64,000 bases of DNA from NCBI RefSeq assembly GCF_902167145.1, contig NC_050096.1, forward strand, positions 199,532,566-199,596,565. Reading direction: 5' to 3'. The DNA is from Zea mays (lineage: Eukaryota; Streptophyta; Magnoliopsida; Poales; Poaceae). A program made the position numbers and the translations under genes. Below, piece by piece: positions 56,770 to 64,000 of the stretch; position 1 is the first letter of the stretch; each line of letters begins with the position of its first letter. The notes under the pieces were generated by a model. It ran no database searches. It was given only the letters and a program-made list of their open reading frames with translations, and was not told where the DNA came from.

Positions 56770-57412
56770 CGACGGGTCCGAAGAGGTCCATATGAAGTAA
56801 CTCCAAAGGTCTTGACGTGGTCATCACATTTTTTATATGATGAGAGCTTCCCACCTGTTTACCTGCTTGACAAGCTGCACAAGGTCTATCTTTTTCGAAA
56901 TTTACATTTGTTAGACCTAACACATGTTCTCCCTTTAGAAGTTTGTGAAGGTTCTTCATCCCCACATGTGCTAAACGGCGATGCCACAACCATCCCATGC
57001 TAGTCTTAGCAATTAAGCATGCATCTAGATCGGCCTCCTCTTTTGCAAAATCAACTAAATAAAGTTTGTCGTCTAGTACACCCTTAAAAGCTAATGAACC
57101 ATCACTTCTTCTAAAGACAGACACATCTACATTTGTGAATAAGCAATTATAACCCATATTACACAGTTGACTAACGGACAACAGATTATATCCGAGAGAT
57201 TCTACTAAAAACACATTAGAAATAGAGTGCTCGGATGAAATTGCTATTTTTCCTAGACCTTTAACCTTGCCTTGGTTCCCATCACCGAATATGATTGAAT
57301 CTTGGGAATCTTTGTTCTTGACGTAGGAGTTGAACATCTTCTTCTCCCCCGTCATGTGGTTTGTGCATCCGCTGTCGATAATCCAGCTTGAGCTCCCGGA
57401 TGCATAAACCTG
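56770..57412 (-). pseudogene. pol: C pol, 5' part: protease and integrase N-terminal half (cut by E)
   Basis: Read from 57412 down: VYASGSSSWIIDSGCTNHM (protease/zinc region), IIFGDGNQGKVKGLGKI, the GAG-pre-integrase motif [29 protein letters not shown] and LLHMDLFGPVAY with the first catalytic Asp, then E. The frame appears to run on into the E LTR to 56417, but that part is not pol. Here the pol frame is the same as gag: the gag TAA (57424-57422) is followed by 12 nt, whereas B and F have 13. Confidence 0.92.
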
Positions 57413-57421
57413 CAAGGCAAT

Positions 57422-59792
57422 TTAGGCTTGGGTCTTAGGTACCCAACTCTTGTTGGGTCCTACAAGGTTAGTAACAATGGTCTTAGGGACCCAAATGCAA
57501 GTTTTATCTCCCTTGCATTTTGCCCCTAATTTCCTAGCAATCACCTTTTTATCCTTTCTACAAATTGCAAACGAAGCATTGCAGGCATGATAAATTGTAG
57601 AAGGTTCATTAACTATTTTCCTAGGAACATGAGTAACATTTCTCCTAGGCATATGATGAATGACATTTTTCTTATGCATATCTCTACTATGCACATAGGA
57701 AGAACTTGAAGCAAACATTGCATTTGAATCATTACAACTCCTATCATGATGAACATTTCTAGAAAATTTTCTATCATAAATAAATGCATGATTCTTTTGA
57801 GCACTATTAGTCATAGGAGCCTTCCCTTTCTCCTTGGCGGGAATGGGAGCCTTATGACTTGTTAAGTTCTTGGCTTCTCTCTTAAAGCCAAGCCCATCCT
57901 TAATTGAGGGGTGTCTACCAATCGTGTAGGCATCCCTTGCAAATTTTAGTTTATCAAATTCACTTTTGCTAGTCTTAAGTTGGGCATTAAGACTAGCCAC
58001 TTCACCATTTAATTTTGCAATAGAGGTAAGGTGCTCAACACAAGCATCAATATTAAGGTCCTTACACCTATTACAAATCACTACATGTTCTACACAAGAG
58101 TTAGATTTGTTAACTACTTCTAGCTTAGCATTTAAATCATCATTGATACTTTTTAAGCTAAAGATTGATTCATGGCATGTAGACAATTCACACGAAAGCA
58201 TTTCATTTATTTTAATTTCTAAAGCAAGAGAATTTTGTGCACTTACAAATTTATCATGCTCTTCATATAAAAGATCTTCTTGCTTTTCTAAAAATCTATT
58301 CTTTTCATTCAAAGCATCAATCAATTCATTGATCTTATCAATTTTAGTTCTATCTAATCCTTTGAATAAACATGCATAGTCTATTTCATCATCACTAGAT
58401 TCATTATCACTTGAAGAAGCATAAGTAATAGTACTTCTAGTATTTACCTTCTTCTCCTTTGCCATTAGGCATGTGTGATGCTCGTTGGGGAAGAGGAACG
58501 ACTTGTTGAAGGCCGAGGCGGCGAGTCCTTCATTGTCGGAGTCGGATGATGAACAATTCGAGTCCCACTCCTTGCCAAGGTGTGCCTCGCCCTTAGCCTT
58601 CTTGTAGTTCTTTTTCTTTTCCCTCTTCTTTTCTTGATCCTGGTCACTGTCATTATCGGGACAATTAGCAATAAAATGACCAACCTTACCACACTTGAAG
58701 CAGGAGCGCTTTCCCTTCGTCTTGCTTTTGTTGGGATGCTCCTTGTGACCTTTGAGCGCCGTCTTGAAGCGCTTGATGATGAGGGCCATTTCATCTTCAT
58801 TAAGTCCGGCCGCCCCAACTTGCGCCACCTTGCTAGGTAGCGCCTCCCTGCTCCTTGTTGCTTTGAGAGCAACAGTTTGAGGCTCGTGGATTGGGCCATT
58901 CAACGCATCATCAACGTATCTTGCCTCTTTGATCATCATCCGCCCGCTTACAAACTTTCCAAGTATTTCCTCGGGCGTCATCTTGGTGTACCTAGGATTC
59001 TCACGAATAGAGTTAACAAGATGAGGATCAAGGACGGTGAAGGACCTTAGCATAAGTCGGACGACGTCGTGGTCCGTCCATCGCGTGCTTCCATAGCTCC
59101 TTATCTTGTTGACGAGAGTCTTGAGCCTGTTGTACGTTTGAGTTGGCTCTTCCCCCCTGATCATTGCGAACCTTCCTAGTTCGCCTTCCACCAACTCCAT
59201 CTTGGTGAGCATGGTGACGTCATTTCCCTCATGCGAGATCTTGAGGGTGTCCCAGATCTGTTTGGCGTTGTCCAAGCCGCTCACCTTATTGTACTCTTCT
59301 CTGCACAAGGATGCTAACAGAACAGTAGTAGCTTGTGCATTTTTATGGATTTGTTCATTGATAAACATGGAGTTATCGGAACTATCAAATTGCATCCCAT
59401 TTTCTACTATCTCCCATATACTTGGATGAAGAGAAAACAAGTGGCTACGCATTTTGTGACTCCAAAATCTGTAGTCCTCTCCATCAAAGTGTGGGGGTTT
59501 ACCAAGTGGAATGGAAAGCAAATGAGCATTTGAATTATGCGGAATACGAGAGTAATCAAAAGAAAAGTTCGAGTTAACCGTTTTCTTTTTCTCCTCGTAT
59601 TCGTCGTCCTTTTGAGAAGAGGAAGATTCGTCATTGTCGTAGTATGTCAACCTTCCTGATGCGCCTCTTCTTCTTTCCATCTTTCTTCTTTTGACTTGAT
59701 CCGGAGTCATTGACTTTGTCGTCCCTTGGCTTGTTGAAGATGGACTCCTTCTCATTGTCGTTGACCACCATCCCCTTTCCCTTAGGATCCAT
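57422..59792 (-). pseudogene. gag: C gag with an N-terminal frameshift
   Basis: The family start ATG (MDPKGKG) is at 59792, but a frame change near 59650 moves the rest into another frame, open to 57422. Capsid-like domain (GEDYRFWSHKMRSHL, about 59460), zinc knuckle CFKCGKVGHFIANC (about 58655-58700), Ser/Asp linker, coiled coil, and C-terminus WVPKTQA. It retains the 119 bp missing from B gag (59077-59195), so C is the better guide to the family Gag. Confidence 0.92.
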
Positions 59793-59827
59793 CTCTTCGG
59801 GCGATTAGTCCCTTTCTTGAAGAGAAC

Positions 59828-59840
59828 GGCTCTGATACCA
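59828..59840 (-). other. C primer-binding site (initiator Met tRNA)
   Basis: Minus strand TGGTATCAGAGCC, two bases inside the 5' LTR. Confidence 0.9.
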
Positions 59841-59842
59841 AT

Positions 59843-61061
59843 TGAGAGCACCTAGAGGGGGGTGAATAGATGATCCTGTAAAAAACTTAACACTTAAGGC
59901 CACAAAACTTGATTAAGAGTTAGCACAATGAAATCAAGTGGTTATAGGAGATCTCTTGTGAAATACAATAGACATAGTGAGAACAAGCACAAGAGACATG
60001 AGGATTTATCCCGTGGTTCGGCCAAGTACAAAACTTGCCTACTCCACGTTGTGGCGTCCCAACGGACGAGGGTTGCACTCAACCCATCTCAAGTGATCCA
60101 ATGATCAACTTGAATACCACGGTGTTCTTCTTTCTTTACTCTTTCCCGCTTGTGAGGAATCTCCACAACTTGGAGTCTCTCACCCTTACAATAAGAATCA
60201 AAGTGAAGGCACTAGCGTAAGGGAGGGAAGCAAACACTCAAATCCACAGCAAATACGCACACACACAGCCAAGAATTGAGCTCAAATGAGTATCACAAAG
60301 TTCACCACTAGAACGGAGCTCAAATCTCTAAGAATGTCAAACGAGTGCGCAAAGTCGGAGTGAGAATGATCAAGAATGCTCAAAGTGTGCTTGGTGGTTC
60401 CTCCATGCGCCTAGGGGTCCCTTTTATAGCCCCAAGGCAGCTAGGAGCCGTTGAGAGCATTCCAGGAAGGCAATTCTTGCCTTCTGTCGACTGGCGCACC
60501 GGACAGTATGGTGCACCACTGGACACTGTCCGGTGCGGATTTCTTTCCTATTCTGGCGTAGCCGACCGTTGAAGATTTGGAGCCATTGGCGCACCGAACA
60601 CTGTCCGGTGCCCCCTTCAGACCGTTGGCCCGACCACGCGTCACGCGCGGATTGCGCGACTGACCGTTGGCTCGGCCGACCGTTGGCTCACCGGACAGTC
60701 CGGTGCACACCGGACAGTCCAGTGCCGTACGCCGCCGACGAATTCCCGAGAGCGGCCTTTTCACCAGAACCAGCCGGGCGCACCGGACACTGTCCGGTGC
60801 ACCACCGGACAGTCCGGTGCGCCCAGACTGAGCAGAGTCTTGGCTGCTCAAGCCAAGTCTTTTCCAATTGTATTTTCTCTTATTCTAGCACTTAGACAAA
60901 TATGTTAGTACACAAAAACCAATGTACTAAGTCTAGAATAATACCTTTGTATTGATTTGCATTTTGTCCACCCTTTGGCATATACACATTCCCTTAATGT
61001 GTGTTGGGCACTTAATCACCAAAATCTTATAGAAATGGCCCAAGGGCACATTTCCCTTTCA
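59843..61061 (-). repeat. C 5' LTR (1219 bp)
   Basis: Pairs with 7149-8360, followed by GGCCC at 61062-61066. Palindromes lie in about 60496-60821. It contains a pair of CCGACCGTTGGCTC phrases, one of which is missing from the 3' LTR. Confidence 0.95.
60422..60428 (-). promoter_or_regulatory. TATA box of C 5' LTR
   Basis: TATAAAA on the minus strand, conserved context. Confidence 0.75.
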
Positions 61062-61113
61062 GGCCCGCCGGCCCGTACGGGAGGTAGAGCTCAGGCTCAG
61101 CTCGCCCTCCGCC

Positions 61114-61383
61114 CTAGCAAGGATGATGAAGATCCTTGAAGCTGAGGGCGGGGCAGAGGTCGCAGCCCGGCTTGCTTCTCCCCTCCATCGAACTGGTGGT
61201 CACCGTCTTGGGTGACCATTGGTGAGGGGATGCAGCCGGGCTGTCTGATGAAAATCCTTGAAGCCGAGCGATGGCTGAAAGGTACCAACTTCCGCGAAGT
61301 TGCGCTCCTCCAACAACAGCAAGATGAAAGCAACGCGGGCGCTCCCCATCCGGGGGCTTGGAAGGTGGAAGGGCGCAATGCAT
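61114..61383 (-). pseudogene. Antisense ORF of A, proximal part
   Basis: ATG at 61383 (MHCALPPSKPPDGERPRCF), at the same place as the ATG of the E antisense ORF, with clear similarity for 88 codons, then a stop at 61114 where E continues. C inserted about 50 bp further on. A TTTAAAAA box lies about 47 bp upstream. It is either a decayed gene copy or a frame kept only by shared sequence. Confidence 0.45.
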
Positions 61384-63274
61384 GAGGGGAGTGCGAAGGC
61401 ATGGCTGCCACCCAAGGGGGTCGCCCCCTTTTTAAAGGCGACTCTCCCCACTTGCGTCCTCAGGCGTCGCGGACTAAGTCTTCACCAACACGCTCCAAGG
61501 TCCTCCCCCTATGACATGGGGGCTGGGTCCCACGCGTCATGCGAGCTGGCCCAGGACAGAACAAGCCAAACCGTCGCGCGCGGAGCGTGTAACCGCCCAG
61601 CGGTTACAAGCACTCCTCCATTTTCACCTAAACCAACGGGTGAAAGGGCGGACCGCCATGCAGGCGGCATGCAACAGCACCATAGGGGCGCACCCTTTCG
61701 ACTTCGACGCGTCCAGCATGAAGGCCCAGGCCCACACGTCATGTAACCGGCGCGCCGGTTACTACGTGCGAAAAACTGCACCGCCTCTTGCGCCAGTACC
61801 GCGCCTTCTCGGCTGCGGAACCGGTGCCGCGACTCGAGGCAACCCTGCGCATGGCCCAACAGTGCCAAACCGAGCACATCGGTCACGGGTCAGTCAGCCG
61901 CGGGAGAAGGCGCGACAGCCGATATGGCCAAAAGTGGGCCGGCAGTAATGGCGGCGGCAGGCGGGCGGAAGCAGCAGTCAAATCGTCTGCAGGCTCACGT
62001 CCCCTCCTAGGACAGCGAGAGAGCCCTCTCCCACGGCGTGAAGACGACGCGCCCGTGTTCCACTCCTCGAACGGCTCGCGCAACGGCTGCCCCCTGAACC
62101 ACTTGTCCCGACGCATTAACTCCGCGGCAGGGCAGGCGACACCTTTGGCAGGCGAAGCGGGCGACGCTTTACCTCCGCCATGATGACCGCGTCAAAAAAG
62201 GTGTGCCACGTCGTTCAATTTCGTATCCTTTTCCTCTTCCTCTTTCTCTCTCTTGCTACAGGGACCGGGAAAGGGGATACTCCGAAAGGGATCCTTCTCC
62301 GCGAAGGAAGCGGGCCCCGAGCCCTCCTACTAATCAGAGGTTCGAAGGCTGGCCCCTTGGAAGGGTTCGACAGCCGCCTCAGAGCACTCGGGCTCCGCGC
62401 CCACTACTGGTCAGAGGTTCGAAGGATAGCCCCTCGGAAGGGTTCGACAGCCGCCTCAGGCCACTCGGGCTCTGCGCCCACTACTGATCAGGGGTTCGAA
62501 GGCTGCCCCCCCCCCCCCCCCGAAGGGTTTGACAGTCGCCTCAGAACACACAGAACGAGGGATGACTCTGGGTACGTCCGATACATGGCCGAGGCTCGGG
62601 CTACGCTCCTGAGGTACCCTAGGATATTTCCGAGACCAGCAGGAGCGATTCTGTAACGGAATCCCATCAGAGGGAGGCATCGAGCCCTCGGACCCTATCA
62701 AACGGGACCGGGTCCGGCAAATCACCTGCAGGTACTTTTGGAGCGCGCCTCTGGACCACTAGCCGACCCTTATTGAACGGGGCACGGGCGTCCACTCGGA
62801 TCACCCGTTAGCAACTCACCGAAGACACCATGTTCGGCGCCCTCCGAGGGCAACATGGCGCTTTCCCTCCTCCTTGCGGAAAGGCGACGAAGGGGCGTAT
62901 GATAAAAGCCGAGTCAGTCCTTGACCGTCCTCTTGCTTTGTGCGGAGGCTCGGGGGCTGCTCTCGCAAACCCGGCTCCAGCCAAACCGTTGACAGCGTCA
63001 ACATACCAGCCCGAGAACTCGGAACCTGACCATGCACCCGGACTACAATCAGATCGCATGAGGGAACAACCAGACCGGCTGAGGCGTCACGAAAGGCACT
63101 AAGACCTCGGAGGAGTCAAACCACTCCTCCGAGGCCTCGGGGCTACACCCGGCGGGTGCGCTCGCGCGCACCCACCGGAACAAAGTGTAACCGAGAAAGG
63201 CCGGTCCCCTTGCAAAAAAGTGCGACAAAGCCTCCAAGCGAGTACCAACACTCCCTTTGAGGCTCGGGGGCTAC
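61384..63274. other. A 3' noncoding region, second part
   Basis: No convincing gene. It holds the 77-bp tandem array (62303-62540), with a run of 16 C (62506-62521) in its last copy, and the likely PPT (GAGGCTCGGGGGCTAC) just before 63275. Confidence 0.75.
62303..62540. repeat. Tandem 77-bp repeat in A with a 16-base C run
   Basis: Same array as E 54297-54530, with the TACT..TCAG phrase at about 62329, 62405 and 62482. In the third copy GGCTGG is followed by a C homopolymer (62506-62521), probably from slippage of CCCC. Confidence 0.85.
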
Positions 63275-64000
63275 TATCGAGGACCATAATTAGGGGTACC
63301 CCGAAGATTCCTAAACTCGGCTGGTAATCACCATCAACACAAAGCTGCAAAGGTCTAATGAGCGCAATTCAGGTCAAGGCTCCGTCCACTCAAGGGACGC
63401 GATCTCGCCTCGCCCGAGCCCAGCCTAGGACAGGAACAGTAGACCCAGGTGGATTCACGCCTCGCCCGAGGGCCTCCTCAAGCAACGGGCGCTCCTTCAA
63501 CTCGCCGGGGCCCAGCTCGGGCAGGCTTCGCCGTGAAGCAACCTTGGCCAGATTGCCACGCCAACCGACCGTATCGCAGGAGCATTCAATGCAAGGATCG
63601 CCTGACACCTTATCCTGACGCGCGTTCCTCAGTCGACAGGGCCGAAGTGACCGCAGTCATTTCGCCCCTCCCCTGACTGACCTGACAGGAAAACAGCGCT
63701 GCCTGCCCTGCTCTGACTACTGTGCCACCCGCCAGGGTGAGGCTGACAGCAGCCAAGTCCAGCCTCGGGTGCCATAGGAAGCTCCGCCTCGCCCGACCCC
63801 AGGGCTCGGACTCAACCTCGACCCCGGAAGACGGTCTCCGCCTCGCCTGACCCCAGGGCTCGGACTCCACCTCGACCTCGGAAGACGGTCTCCACCTCGC
63901 CCGACCCCAGGGCTCGGACTCAACCTCGACCTCGGAAGACGGTCTCCGCCTCGCCCGACCCCAAGGCTCGGACTCAGCCTCGACCTCGGAGGAGTCACCG
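63275..64000 (+). repeat. A 3' LTR, first 726 bp (truncated by window)
   Basis: Aligns with the E LTR start, but begins TATCGAGGACC instead of TGTCGRGGGCC, so the terminal TG has become TA. The GC-rich tandem array starts at about 63778. Confidence 0.88.

Larger units (their letters stand above)
7149..61061 (-). mobile_element. Element C: complete Opie-like Sirevirus, minus strand, split by B and E
   Basis: The left LTR (7149-8360) is the 3' LTR and the right LTR (59843-61061) the 5' LTR. Flanks carry the same 5-bp target duplication, GGCCC (7144-7148 and 61062-61066). B splits its 3' untranslated region and E splits its integrase gene. Removing B (8424-16803 plus one AACAT) and E (20082-56764 plus one GTAGG) leaves an element of about 8.8 kb in the usual order 5' LTR, PBS, gag, protease-integrase-RT-RNase H, PPT, 3' LTR. 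The two LTRs differ at about 3% of sites by eye, so it is older than its inserts. Gag and pol both carry lesions. Confidence 0.95.
61067..64000 (+). mobile_element. Element A, right visible part: 3' noncoding region and start of 3' LTR
   Basis: Continues A after C. It parallels E from about 53070 to 55268: antisense-ORF start region, 77-bp tandem repeats, and the end block GAGGCTCGGGGGCTAC before the LTR at 63275. The element runs off the window. Confidence 0.88.

Overview
This window is plant, and almost certainly maize or a close relative (Zea). Every base can be assigned to an LTR retrotransposon; I found no host gene, tRNA, rRNA or CRISPR array. The basis is the element families: Sirevirus (Ty1/copia) elements resembling maize Opie and Ji, large GC-rich Ty3/gypsy Tat-type elements resembling maize Huck, and one Del/Tekay-type chromovirus with 4-kb LTRs. 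Family names come from remembered resemblance, not a search.

The layout is a nested stack, four levels deep. Letters are mine. Element A (Huck-like, + strand, oldest, broken) provides 3441-7148 and 61067-64000. It was hit by G (Opie-like, +; only its 3' part, 1-3440, is in view) and by C (Opie-like, -, 7149-61061, target-site duplication GGCCC). C was hit by B (Opie-like, -, 8424-16803, TSD AACAT) and by E (Huck-like, +, 20082-56764, TSD GTAGG). E was hit by D (Del/Tekay chromovirus, -, 22444-36136, TSD ACTGC) and by F (Ji-like, -, 40356-49805, TSD GATAC). All five complete elements keep both LTRs and a perfect 5-bp TSD, and host reading frames or protein sequence resume on the far side of the D, F and E insertions.

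LTR-pair divergence, counted by eye, agrees with the nesting order: C about 3%, E about 2.8% (15 differences in the first ~540 bp), B about 1.5%, F about 2% or less, and D only 5 differences in 4021 bp. D is therefore very young. Most coding regions carry a few lesions: nonsense codons that look like C-to-T changes at CG/CHG sites, short deletions with microhomology, and one-base frameshifts. D (one frameshift) and F (gag intact, two pol lesions) are the best preserved.

Coding logic: the Sireviruses encode a long Gag with a zinc knuckle and a coiled-coil tail, then protease-integrase-RT-RNase H. The Huck-like elements encode Gag-protease-RT-RNase H-second RNase H-integrase and then about 4 kb of 3' noncoding DNA that carries an antisense ORF conserved between A and E. 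D encodes a small coiled-coil ORF upstream of gag-pol and an integrase ending in a chromodomain. The least familiar signals are this antisense ORF, the extra ORF of D, and a conserved splice-acceptor-like +1 gag/pol junction in the Sireviruses.
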